DNA from: Spirodela intermedia
Lineage: Eukaryota > Streptophyta > Magnoliopsida > Alismatales > Araceae
NCBI GenBank assembly: GCA_902729315.2
Contig: LR746278.1
Coordinates: 1,189,001 to 1,253,000 of the forward strand
Direction: 5' to 3'
Length of the DNA stretch: 64,000 nucleotides
Part shown: positions 12,701 to 27,803 of the stretch, piece by piece
How positions within the stretch are numbered: the stretch's first letter is position 1
Layout: each line of letters starts with the position of its first letter
The notes under the pieces: model-generated
The model's database searches: none
Told to the model about the DNA's origin: nothing
The model's input: only the letters and a program-made list of their open reading frames with translations
Program-made: the position numbers and the translations under genes

Positions 12701-15700
12701 CTGTGAAGACTTTCCTTGATCCCAAAACTACCTCAAAGATTCATGTGAGACAGTATCTTGGGTTTTTACTTTCTGGGTTGTCAATAGTTTTTTTTCAAGT
12801 TATGATTGACTTCTTTCTTGTTTCCCTCCAGGTTCTGGGAACGAAATACCAGAGTAGGCTGTTTGAAATAATTGATCCATGGTAAGGATTTATCCATTTC
12901 ATTTTGTTAGAATAGTTCTGGATTGAAATATTGTGTTATAATCCTTTTAGTTATGCTAATTTTTGCTTTTGTTTTTAGTGAACTGCCGGAGTTCATTGGT
13001 GGTACTTGTAGATGCGTTGAACATGGGGATTGCCTCAGATCTGATAAGGGTCCATGGAAGGACCCTAATATATTGAAGGTACCTCTATCCTGTAATTTGC
13101 AATTGAATGTTAATACAATCCATTTAGCATCGTGAATTGGGTTTCTTTACTCATGCGATTTGCCTGTGGTATGTGCAGATGATTCTTAATGGTGAAGCGC
13201 AATGTGGTAGACAAATTGTAACTGTTTCCAATAGCGACGGCAAGGTTATTGCTTATGCTAAACCGCACTATCCCATGGTAGAGACTCTTCTATTTTCCTG
13301 CAATGGTTTCCTTGATAAACTTCATTTTTTGCTTACTAAGTAAAGCTTTCTCATTTCTCTGTAAGATAAGGGGCGGTGATACATCTACTGCTGAATCTGC
13401 ATCAGAAGCTGAGGATATTACCTCACCCAAGGCGCTTCGGAATTATTTGTTGTTGCCTCAACTGACTCCAGTATGTGAAGAGGTGGGTTTTGTTTTATCG
13501 AACGATATTAGATCTTACAACATAATATCATCAAGAGACGTGATTCTTTTGCCGTAAGATTTTTTTCGCCGAAGTTTGAGATGTTCTTCTATTTCTATCT
13601 TAAAATGGTCGAGCGAGATTTAACTATCTGAATGGATATGACTTCTTTGATGTGGCATGCGATCATACCATAAGAAGATCGAAAAGATATCAACCAAATA
13701 AAGTGAAACAAACAAAACAGAAAAAAAGGAGAAGTTCAGGAGCCGACCAAGATTAGAGGTAAGACGAAGATTTACACCTAGTCGCCATAAATCTCGATTC
13801 TTCCGAGATAGGATTCTAAGCAAAGCTCCAAGTTCATCAGTAGGGATAATTCTCGTAGATCCAAAATAGTTCCTTGTGAGAAACCAAGTTATTGCAACAT
13901 TTATGAACCCAGAACCAAAACTTCGAACAAGCTTCAAAGTGAAATCTTGTTTTTGGGTCAAACAGTAGTATTACCAGCAACCACAACGATCCAAGCAACT
14001 TTGAGTATTACGCTGGTGTCAGCAATAGCCACAGTAACATCGCCACTATCAGAATGCAAAGGCAATCTGTGACTGCGGCAATGGCCCCTTTCTGATTTTC
14101 AGAAGGTCTAGTGGTGATAAGGAAAGCATTTTATCGTTTCTATTACTGTGATTAAAGTTTTGATTCGAATGGATCGTGGTTGGTCATGATGAGGTTCTGG
14201 GACAAAATTGATAAGGCAATAACATGACGGTTGAGTCCACAGTTTATCATATACGAGGGAATAGATGCGAAAATGCCGCATAATTAGAGCACAAGCTTCG
14301 GAGGAATGTTGACAAAATAATACATGGATATAAACAATATAATAATTCAACAGTTGTATTTGGCATATAATGAATTCATTCTTATTATAATCATTTCACG
14401 CTTTCCAGATTACGTGTTTCATATCTTTTTTTTTGGGTTTACCCAACGGCAGGCTAAAGCTTCTGCTAAAGGAAACCAAGGAGGCAACTTCTCTGAGCAT
14501 GGTGTTCCCGAGGTGGATAAGGTAGTGGATTCAGGATGTAAGAAAGAAGGCCCGAGTCAACTAATTTCTCCTTTCAAAGGTCAGCATACTCATCTGTCCT
14601 ACCAAATTCCTCTGTGTTGGATTCTTAAGCTGAAATCTGAAGGATTTGCCTGTTTGAACATGCAATAAATATGTATTTTTTAGCCATTTAGTCTGATGAA
14701 CGTCAACATTAGCTAACAGTAGAAGCCAGTTTATCAACTTTGTGACTAGTCAGATGCCAGAGTCTAAGAATGTTTGCAAAGATCCTGCATGCGTAATAAA
14801 TCGGAGGAAGATAGATTTGATCTTATCTAGGAAAATATTGTCTCAAGTTCAGGGTTGCGAGTTTATGGATTTTATCTCATTTAATTTTCTCTAATTGCTA
14901 ATGTCTGCAACTCTTGAATTGACTTGCGCCGCCCATTACTTTACTTATTTCTTTTTTGTGTGTGTCATTTCTCATCTCATACTGTGCGACCCATAAATTA
15001 CAGGTTCACATCAGCTTCTTGGCACTGACAGAGCTCTCTGGGGGATTAGAGGGCAGATAGTTATGATACTGACAGCCTTCATCTTGGCCATCTTTGCATA
15101 TATTCGTTTAGTTACCAACCAAGTGGCAAAGATCTTCGAAGGCCTTGAAGTGGACTACCACGATCCCACGTTTCCACTTAAACCTCTACCCTCGGGTGCA
15201 CATCGTCCCCCCTCACCTGGGCCCGGATTCAGAGAGGCAGAGCTTTCCTCTGTTCTGGGAAGGCTTCGGGATCTCGAGGAAAAGATTGTCTCTCTCCAAA
15301 TGAAGCCATCTGAAATGCCCTTTGAGAAGGAGGAGTTGCTCAACGCTGCTGTTCGTCGTGTGGATGCTCTGGAAGCTGAGCTCATTGCGACCAAAAAGGT
15401 ATCAATGCTGTTGTCTTTGCTTCCATTCTTGGAAATATTTTACGTCTGTGCGTTTCTTCATTCAGCGCATCTGAGTTCTCTATTCCCCAACTTGTTATCT
15501 CCTGAAATCTTCCATACCTAGGGATTCTTTCTCCATTCCACGTTGGTGTCCTGCAAGGATAAAAACCTACTGGCAACTTCACTTCCTAGAGACGGGCGTT
15601 GACTCTGATTGATTATGATTATATAGGGAACGAGCTATAGATCTGGTGAATAGTTTCCGGATCTAGTGAAAAACCCACAAGCTCTATATCCTCTACATTA

Positions 15701-16238
15701 AGGATAAAAACCTGATGACAACTTCACTTCCTAGAGACGAGCGTTGACTTTGATGGATTATATGGTTATATAGGGAATGAGCTATATATCCGGTGAATAG
15801 TTTCCGGATCTAGTGAAAAACCCACAAACTCTATATCCTCTACACTAGGGATAAAAACCTACTGGCAACTTCACTTCTTAGAGACGAGCGTTGACTCTGA
15901 TGGATTATATGATTATATAGGGAATGAGCTATAGATCTGGTGAATAGTCTCCGGATCGAGTGAAAAACCGACAAGCTCTATGTCCTCTAACAAACATTAG
16001 CATTATTTCTGATCTCAGGCACACATTTTCTAAGAACTCTGTTTCCTGCATGTGAATAGGCTTTGCACGAAGCTCTGATGGTCCAGGAGGAGTTACTGGC
16101 CTACATAGATCGCCATGAACAGGCAAAGCTCCGGGTGAGTTGGGAACGCATTCCCCTCCAAACGGTCATCCATTTTCCATCTTTCACCGGTATGTCTGAA
16201 CTCATTTCTCTCTGCAGAAGAAGAAATTTTGCTGGTGA
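9702..16238 (+). CDS. SEC14-nodulin phosphatidylinositol transfer-like protein (SFH type), copy A
   Basis: Fourteen coding exons: 9702-9735, 10661-10955, 11476-11575, 12086-12352, 12463-12540, 12643-12744, 12832-12881, 12979-13078, 13179-13277, 13366-13482, 14453-14579, 15004-15398, 16060-16134, 16218-16238. They sum to 619 aa, the usual SFH length. The start MSGPPD matches the family's MSGPLD start. A basic Ser/Arg-rich N-terminal region is followed by a CRAL-TRIO/SEC14 lipid-binding domain (about residues 110-320; motifs [21 protein letters not shown]). An acidic linker contains DTSTAES, then a hydrophobic segment (about 470-490), a coiled coil, and the C-terminal KKKFCW nodulin-type basic motif thought to bind phosphoinositides. 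Such proteins organise phosphoinositides at membranes in polarised growth. It lies tail to tail with a paralogue. The 5' leader probably begins near 9370. Confidence 0.93.
15557..15991. repeat. Three-copy minisatellite, period about 145-147 bases
   Basis: Three near-identical units start with GGATAAAAACCT at 15557, 15702 and 15849, in the intron between the last large exon and the penultimate exon of SEC14 copy A. Each unit also carries a GTTTCCGGATC / GTCTCCGGATC block and a GAAAAACC motif. High similarity between copies implies recent duplication. No ORF or splice role is evident. Confidence 0.9.
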
Positions 16239-17261
16239 AGGGGGAGAGAGCATTTGTTCAGTTTTTTCTTCTTCCCGGTCGCTTCTGTACGTTTAAGCGT
16301 TCTGCTGTGAATACCGACCGCCCTTCACGCGACCTGGCTGCGTTGTAAGAGTATGAAGTGGAAGGGTCTTAACAGGAGAATGAAGAAAAAGTGTAAGTAC
16401 TGAGATGTTCTAACCTGTTGCACGATGTAGAAATGACTACGACTCCTCGATGATATCTCTAAAGTGAAACGGCAGAATCTAGCAGAAAAGTCTGTGATTA
16501 GATTAGCCTTCTTGTTCGCGTTCTCCTTGTTTGTTGACTTTGACGTTGACTTACCCATGATTCCTTTTTCACTGTCGCGCCCCTGGATAACGATTCTGTG
16601 TTCTTATGATTGGTCCAAGCTCGGCTTCTTCCTAGTTTTCTTGCGTTGACCTTGCTGAACCATCTGGGTCCTCTACTCCCCTTTGGCACGGTCTAGGATT
16701 TCTCACCGTCTCCACAAATCATCAGAAAACTTTGCTCGATGCGTTGACACCAATCATCAGAAAGAAAAAAGGTCAATCCCACTCTAACATGCGGAAAGCC
16801 AGAAACGGCTACAAGATGAGGGGATATTACTTTTTATGTACTGAACCTCACGCCAACCCTGACCGGAAATAGAGATTTTGTATGCCTTCTCTCGAGACGG
16901 CGCCGCCAAGCTAGACGCTCGCTCTGACGACCCCCCGGGTTCCCAGCTTATCTCATAGCCTGCCTCTACACTGAGGCTGATGACAAAAAGTCTATCCGTC
17001 CTCCGTAACGTGCGGAGTCATTAGGGGGCCGCTTAGGAAGATTGGTCACACGAGAACTTGTTCCTCGACGTTGGTTGATCTTGGAGAGGAGGGAAGACTG
17101 CGTCTCGCAGGAGTTTTGTAGAGGTGGTTGACACATAAGGTAAACATTATATACAGCCGCTGACGTGGGGGGTGGGGGGGAATGACTCGTCGGCTTCTAC
17201 ATTGCTCCCCAGCCTCTCGCGCGAGATGACGGCCTTTCTTCGACCTCGGATTCACCAAGAG
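16239..17261. other. Space between the convergent SEC14 genes (two 3' UTRs)
   Basis: About 1 kb between the two stop codons. It contains short ORFs on both strands with no recognisable similarity. It must hold both 3' UTRs and may include overlapping transcript ends. No mobile element boundary was recognised. Confidence 0.5.
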
Positions 17262-20200
17262 AACGGATTCTGCAGTCACAGAGACGGCCCGAGAATCAGA
17301 AATCCGAGTCGCTGCCTGGGTTGAACCAGCGGGAGTTTGCTAGCGTACCAGTCTGCTCTTCTTCTTCTTCTTCTTCTTCTCATCCATGCTAGCGAGAAGT
17401 TCCTCCTGCTTCCCAAGAGCATCTTGCAGAGCCTGAATGGACGAACACTCGCAAATAAGGGGAGCGATTAAATGGTAGGGTTTTTCGAGGAGTGAAGTTC
17501 TTTACCTTCCTCGTCGCCTCGAGCTCTGCTTCCAGGGCCTCGACCCGGCTCACGGCGGCCATTAAAAGTTCTTCTTTCTCCGGGGGAATCTCCGTGGGCT
17601 TCTTGCTCAGAACACTCACCTTCTCTTCGAGATCGCCGAGTCGCTTCAGAACGGCGGAGTACTCGACGGGAGAGACGGCTGCGTGAGGAACCTGACGACA
17701 GCTGACTCGGCCTTTGACCGGGCTGCGCGCAATGTCAGCGCCGCCCGCGTACCAAAGAGCCGGGTCGATTTTCTTTCCTGGCGCGGGGCCGGTCAATCGG
17801 AGCACAGCGAGGATGCCCACCACGAGGGCCATGACCCTGGAGATGATCAGCCCGCTGAGACCCTCTGTAGCCTTTGATAAATCTCCCACGGAGAATCCAC
17901 CTGCAGCCTCGGAAAACAATTTCTCAAGAATAATCAATCATGCTGCTTTCGGAAGATTTTATTTATTTATTTGTTCTCTGAGAAAGGAGTTAATATGCCG
18001 GAGACTATAAAGAAGAGATGGGGAGAGAGAGAGAGAGAGAGAGAGAGAGCGTACCGTTGGTGAAAGAAAGCTTTTCATCAAATAGTTCCTTCCTCCAGGA
18101 TGCATCCACGGCCTTGTCAAACACAGGAATGTTGTAGCCCTTGTAACGGCAAGAGGTGAGGGAGTTCGCTCGGTCTCTCTGCGCCTGTGGCTGACAAGAA
18201 CAGACGTACCAGATGGGACAGAGCGGCCCGTTAGCTTTCACCGAGCTCAGAATCTAAGGATCTGATGATAGAACCAAGAAAATTTGAATCGCCAGAGGAC
18301 ATCTGCCATCGTGTTGAACTCCGCGTTGGTTTAGTTACCGAAAATGGACCGCAGGTTCTCCGGAGAAGTTGACTTTAATTCACGTACAGAGTAGACTTTC
18401 CGGCTAAAATTGATTCAAATGCCATCCAGAAGAGACGTGGCCAGGTGCCTACCTCTTCGTGGACAGGAGACAGATGTGGGTGCTGTATATACTCCCATGG
18501 ATCTTTCCCCGGGACGGGTCTTTTCTCATCGCCATCCAGAACTGCTTCTCCATGGAACGAACCGCACCTCTTTGCCTGGAAGATATTAAGAGGCGAGCTT
18601 GCTAACCGCTGTTACCAGCTGGGGCTTTATAATGACAGAAAACGGCGAAAATAAGGGTACACTAATTACCTCGTCCTCGGGCATCATCTTATCCCTGGAT
18701 GAGGAGGTCACGACTTGTCTCCGGCGTTGCTTGTCGCCATTTTGAACCACCTGTGCATTCAATTTTCAATTCATAGTTGGGAGAGAAATATGGGACAAAG
18801 ATGAATTGGATGGTCAACGAATTCACTCGAGGATGGGACTGACCTTGAGGATCTCTGGGTCTCTCCACGGGCCTTTGTCAGACTTAAGGCACCCTCCTGC
18901 ATCGGAGCACGTACAGGCGCCACCAAGGAAGTCTGGCAACTCACTGGGAGGAACAAAGACGCAGTCTTGGGCTTAGAAAATCGGAGAGGCAGTAGCTTAT
19001 AAGCCAAAAATCCGGAATCAGAAGAGACCCATATTCTTATCCCCATATAATTTGGACATTAAGTCCTTCTGGGTAAGATCTCACCTTGCGTCAATCACCT
19101 CAAGCAGTTTACTTTGGAACTTATTCCCCAGAACCTGATGGACCGAGTGGGATAGAGTGAGCGGACTTCAGGTCAAAAATGATACTTGACAGATACATGA
19201 GGGTAGACTTACGTGGATCTTTGCCGTGGTTTTTGGATCGAGGAAGGATTTCACAGTGCTCCACAACATTCTGAATCCTGGGCCCGCATTGATTATGAAC
19301 ATGCGATGCAGCGTCTATCGGCGGACAAAAAAGTTTCATGATCGCTGGGAGAATGCGTACAAGGCATATGATTTAGAAAATCGTTGGGTGACATACCTCT
19401 GGATAATTATCACCGTCAATTTTCTGAAGGCGTGAGATCAGATCTCTGGCAGACTTGCTGAAATTTTTTAGTCCCTATTGTGCACATTTTAATCGTAAGC
19501 GTCGTCCGAAGAGAGGAAAAAGGAAGACGAGAAAATAAAAAGAAGGCCTCAAGTGCCGAGCATCATCGTGGCCAAATCTCCCCGAACCGGGCTTCTGCCG
19601 CTTTAGAGAACTTCGGCAATCCGAATATTAGTCATTCAGACGTGGAAGAGATGATCACCTACCACCCCTTGCACGTCGAGGATCGTTGTGCTTTGGTCAA
19701 TTTGACGTCCCGCCGCAATGGAGCACGCTGGGAACTTGATCGCGAAGGTCCTCTCAAATTCCCTAACGTGGTAATTCACATAGCGATCCATTGTAGTCAC
19801 TTGCATCAGCTTGCTGGGATCAACTTGCCCAAGCCTTTCGATATAAACAGGTCTCCCCTCCTTATCTACCCCGTGATGACCTTGGGGATAGTACTCCAAT
19901 ACTTCATCTAGTTCTTCGAATCCGAAATCCTGCCAAACAGCGGAGAAAAAGGCGATTGGTGTTGTTCACAACTGGTAGGAACAAATAAGCACGAATCCGG
20001 CCGTCGAACTAGTTCACGCGAAAGCCGGTCGCTTGGCCATACTGATGTTTTTGTTACTGGGCGAAATTCGACAAAAGCATTGGATAATCGATGAATTACG
20101 GAGAGCAATTCGGTCTACTTTACGAGAAGGATCTTACGTCGATGAAGAAAGAGAGAAAAAATATATGAAGAGTTGAAACTAAAAAATAACTAAAACATGA

Positions 20201-21317
20201 AAAAAGTAAATCTCTGGTTACATGGAAATCGGAAAAATGTGAACACTACATCGCCAACATTTTGGCGCTGTTAAAATCCTGGAATCTGTTTTACTGGGTC
20301 CTTCTTCTAGGACACGATCCCAAATGCCACATTTTTTTATGAACACGTTAGCAAACTCGTATGAATTTCACTATGACAAAAGGGACGATCAAATTACTGG
20401 GTTCTACCTCCAGAATAGTGTCGACACCGAAGTCCTTCCTCCACTGGAGCATATCAGCCCACATTTGCTTTGCTTTCTCAATATCAAATCTCCTGGCTTT
20501 CAGAAATCTGGTGAAACAATAAGAAAAAATGTGGATGGTGATTACCACAGGAAAGAAAGCAGGGGCTGGGGAAGTATATTTTTATATTTCCTATGTTTCC
20601 TCGGCGTTATATCCATTATTCAACGTCTGCTTTTGGTATGGAGAAAGAAAAATGTTGACCTCAGCATCGTGTGATAATCATCATGTTTTGTAGGCAGTAG
20701 CTCTTCCAAGATTAGCGCTTGACGAAATGCATCGACGACTTGTAATTCTTCAGCATCGCGTACATCTTCAATGGAGACAGAAAGAACACTACAGTGCCTC
20801 CTCCTTTTTGTCAACGAGTGCCTGAATTTTGTGGAGGCATTGGCGGCTTTTTTCTTCAGAGATCCAATCCTGGTCTTTCTTTCGTCCTCACTGTTCTGAG
20901 AATCAGACTTTCTGTTCTTTTCATCGCAGTAAGAGGATCCATCAAGACCTGAAAACATATCTCACAGTTAACCACTTCTAGACTCATGAAAGCAGAAGAT
21001 CATGAACGAACGCAACTTACACCTTCATTCTTCTAGTAAGGAACGGTATATTCAAAATGTAAATGCCGGCTTCCATATTAATCCTCTCATTTATGAAAAA
21101 ACTTCGAAAAGTTTCAAAAAGAAGATGAATAAATGACAATAATTTAGTCATGTGACAAGGGCAAGGATTGCTGAGGACGTCTACAGGGAAAGGGTTCCAT
21201 TTCAATACAACATCTACAGTTCATATGCCCTAAAGAGGACAAGGTGATACTATTTTCTTCTAGTTATTTACCAGGTCTGGGAAGCCGGTCGAGAGGGCCT
21301 GACAATAGATCCGTCAT
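17262..21317 (-). CDS. SEC14-nodulin phosphatidylinositol transfer-like protein (SFH type), copy B
   Basis: Fourteen exons on the minus strand: 21317-21272, 20948-20660, 20507-20408, 19929-19663, 19474-19397, 19314-19213, 19134-19085, 18943-18844, 18750-18670, 18575-18453, 18190-18055, 17900-17506, 17432-17349, 17279-17262, giving 622 aa. Eight exons (3 to 8, 12 and the split at 7/8) have exactly the same length as in copy A, and all phases agree. The CRAL-TRIO domain is intact (GVDKEG, YIERLG, FPACSIA, NAGPGFR). By eye the 89-residue exon 4 is about two-thirds identical to copy A, so this is an old duplicate. Three things are odd. The start is MTDLLSGP with the ancestral ATG as TTG. The linker is diverged and lacks DTSTAES. 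The end has six lysines and NPFSW instead of KKKFCW. Without the last splice the protein would end LVR at 17340. Confidence 0.9.
17357..17380. repeat. (CTT)n trinucleotide repeat coding poly-Lys in SEC14 copy B
   Basis: CTT units on the plus strand read as six AAG codons on the minus strand, just before the last splice donor of copy B. They replace the ordinary coiled-coil end seen in copy A and may vary in length between individuals. Confidence 0.85.
18022..18049. repeat. (GA)n microsatellite in an intron of SEC14 copy B
   Basis: An uninterrupted GA run lies immediately downstream of the donor of the 18190-18055 exon. On the transcript it is a CT-rich tract close to the splice donor. Confidence 0.9.
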
Positions 21318-21453
21318 ATTTCAAGTTCGCAAACTGATCCACCCGAGCACACCGACGGGATGAAGGCCTCAGAAGTCGCACCGACGCAATCAAAACCAAA
21401 CGCTTCTCCAAACACCTGAACTTGAATTAATCCCAGTCATAAGGTCGGAGGGA

Positions 21454-21458
<5 letters not shown>

Positions 21459-21510
<52 letters not shown>
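21459..21510. repeat. (AG)n microsatellite, about 26 units
   Basis: A long perfect AG run in the inferred 5' UTR intron of SEC14 copy B. It reads as CT in the transcript and sits just upstream of the inferred acceptor at 21416, after which the second leader exon begins (21415). Confidence 0.95.
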
Positions 21511-21513
<3 letters not shown>

Positions 21514-21543
21514 TGAAAATGATTATGCTGAAATCCAATTCAA

Positions 21544-21716
21544 ACCAGGCAGAAACTAAGGTAACCAATCTTACGGAATAAACAAAAAAATTAGCGAAGG
21601 CGAAGAGTAATGTATTTCGGTACCCTCAGAACCAGGCAGAAATTACGATAATCAATCTTACGGAATAAACAAAAAAACTAGCGAAGGCGAAGAGTAATGT
21701 ATTTCGGTACCCTCAG
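21544..21716. repeat. Tandem duplication of an 87-base block
   Basis: The block beginning ACCAGGCAGA at 21544 is repeated from 21631 with only a few differences. Both copies end in the TTTCGGTACCCTCAGA-type sequence. It lies inside the inferred 5' UTR intron of SEC14 copy B, between an AG microsatellite and a poly-C run. Confidence 0.9.
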
Positions 21717-21834
21717 ATTCTGCAGTTCCTTGGAACTTGTCCAACGCATATTGTACAGCGCCATAACAACGTCATTCATGGCAACTCACCATCGTACGAG
21801 AATACCCTATCTAACTCTTGCTGTTCTTCCTAAA

Positions 21835-21854
21835 CCCCCCCCCCCCCCCCCCCC
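21835..21854. repeat. Poly-C run
   Basis: About 20 consecutive C bases, interrupted once near the end by T, in the inferred leader intron of SEC14 copy B. Its length in the assembly may be unreliable. Confidence 0.85.
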
Positions 21855-22116
21855 TCCCACCACCTCGAGCTACATCGCAGTCAAATCTACGCAACCATCT
21901 GAATTCCAATTCAGTTCCTCGAACATTTTCAAGAATACAGAAGAAGAGACGACCAAGAAACGAGAAACAAGAAACACGGTCCCTCGGAAAGCCAAAACAC
22001 CTCAGATATGCGTGCACTAACCCGGAGCTCCACCGAGAGTCATCCGGTTTCCACCTGCGACAACAAGGAGCGGATGGAGAACGACCGAGGAATAAAGTTA
22101 GCGTGAACGATCGTAC

Positions 22117-22420
22117 CTCCGATGGAAATGTAGGCAGGACCTGTGAATGCCCAGAGAGAGAGAGAGAGAGAGAAGAGAGAGAAGAGAGAGAAGAGAGAAG
22201 AGAGAGAGGGAGGAAGGATGCCCTTTATGGTCCCTCGGAATCCTCAGCGGACCCCCGAGATTGGCGGGCTGGGGGAGAGGTACTAGAGAGAGAGAGAGAG
22301 AGCCAGGGCGGGACGTTGGTGATGAGCGTTTAAACAGTAGAAGTTTGACGGGGTCCCGTCGAACTCGTCCGCCATGTCGTTGCGGAAGCGGAGATCCACC
22401 CCGAAATGCGTGCCTGTCCA
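22117..22420 (-). promoter_or_regulatory. Inferred first 5' UTR exon of SEC14 copy B, GA-rich
   Basis: On the minus strand a good donor (GGAG|GTACGA) lies at 22116, and a matching acceptor (TTCAG|GTGTT) at 21416 leads into the start-codon exon. The proposed exon carries long GA arrays (22154-22209 and 22285-22302). No coding role is supported. The 5' boundary is a guess. Confidence 0.4.
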
Positions 22421-22620
22421 TTCCCCTTCCGAGGACTTCTATTCAAAATAAAATTTTGTGGGAATATTAGAAAAGTGTGCAAAATATTAGTGCTTCATAA
22501 AAAATATTCCCTCACATTCCAGTCCTTTTTTCTCGTCCCGGTATTTCTACGTATATATTTTATTTTAGATAAATGCGTAATTGTTTCAAAACGTGTGTTT
22601 CGAAGCATTTTTCCTAACAC

Positions 22621-26435
<3,815 letters not shown>

Positions 26436-26646
26436 ATCCTCCTCCTGCAGGGTTTTTTATAGTTTCGAATGGTGGGGAGGGGGCTTTTGAGGTTGGTAGG
26501 GATAGTCTTGGTCGAAATTGAACTGTGGAGATGGTGGCTTCAATGAAGAGACGAGTATAACTAAACTTCAACGGAGAAGCGTCTACATTACTGAGAGAAC
26601 TTGATGTTCTCCGCTGGAGAAGAGAGAGAGAGAGAGTTTCTTCTCC

Positions 26647-27770
26647 CTAGAATCTTTGGGGACCCTTCTTCTTCCACAGGTCGCCGAACATACGGATTCC
26701 CCCTGTCTTCTTCTCAACTCTAGCCATATCCATCTCAACAGTCGCAAGCGGCGACCAGAGGCTGGTGAAGACACCGTCGCCCACTTCGTAACCCATGGCC
26801 GCAGGCCACGCCGTCGCCCTCGGCCAGGCGGCGGCGCCGGTGGGCGCCAGCACAGCCGCCGCCTCCTCCGCCGCCTTCCTCCACTGATCGGCCTGGACCT
26901 TCGTCTTCTTCATCTCCGCCTCCAGCGAGGCCCTCGCCCACTCCACCGACTCGAGCCGCTCCTGCAGTTGACTGGCCTTGAGCTTGGCCTCCGCCAGCTC
27001 CTCCCCTGAGCGGCTCAGCTGCTGGGCCGTCTCCTCTGCCCTGTTCTCGGCTGCGACAGCTCTCTTTTCCGCCTCCATCAGTTGTTTCTTCAGACTGGCG
27101 TTCTCCGTCCAGCAGCGTTCGAGCTCCCCTTCCTCTTCGAGCTTCGCTCGGTGCTCTTCCTCTGCAACCTTTTCCTCCGCCAAGTTTACTGTGCCTTCAT
27201 CTTCCTCTACGTGAAGACCTGGTTCCTCAGGTGGTGGCTCATCGTTGTCTGGTTCTCCGCTGTTCTTCTGGTCGAGGTCCGCTTGATCTCCCGTGGTGGC
27301 GGCCATGGGGGCGGGGAGCTTCTTCTTTGCCTCTGCAAGCTCATCCTGGACGTCATTCTTGGCGGACTCGGCAGACACTAGCTGCTCCTTGATTTTTCTC
27401 AGCTCCTCTTGGGCGCGACCCAACTTTGCCTCTAGATCGCTCGCCTTTGTCCCCATCTTCTTCCTCTGGTCCCCTTCGCCTCTAGTCGGAGGACCCAACT
27501 TTCTCTGGTTCCCTGCTGGTAGCTAAGAAATCGGATACGACGTGTTGCAGGAGTTGCAGACTGAACAATGTATTCCCCCAAAAGTTGCAGAAATGAACAT
27601 CCTCAGCGATTGGTTACCTCTTGAAGGGGGGTGCGAGGGGAACGGCGGCGGGTGCTCTCTGGGTTGGGGCTGCTGCGTCGGGTAGTTCGCGCGCCGCTTG
27701 AGTCGGAGCTGGACGTCTTAGGGTTGTGGAGAGGGGCACGGGGGGACGGCCGCTGCGGTTGCTGCGGCAT
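26647..27770 (-). CDS. Interactor of constitutive active ROPs (ICR/RIP family)
   Basis: Coiled-coil effector that binds active ROP/RAC GTPases at the plasma membrane or on microtubules and affects polarity. Two exons: 27770-27618 (51 aa) and 27522-26647, joined in phase 0, total 342 aa, close to ICR1. The N-terminus is Ser/Pro/Arg-rich and ends SPRTPLQE as in the family. Coiled coil covers about residues 75-120 and 165-275, with an acidic Gly/Pro/Glu-rich break near 130-170. The family signature QWRKAAEEAAAVL is at about 264-276, and the C-terminus is WKKKGPQRF. The start is the only ATG that keeps the conserved N-terminal motif. A leader intron is likely between 28726 and 27805. The gene converges with the decarboxylase. 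Confidence 0.9.
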
Positions 27771-27803
27771 CGCTACTTCCTTGCTCGTTGAACGAGCAGA
27801 CGG

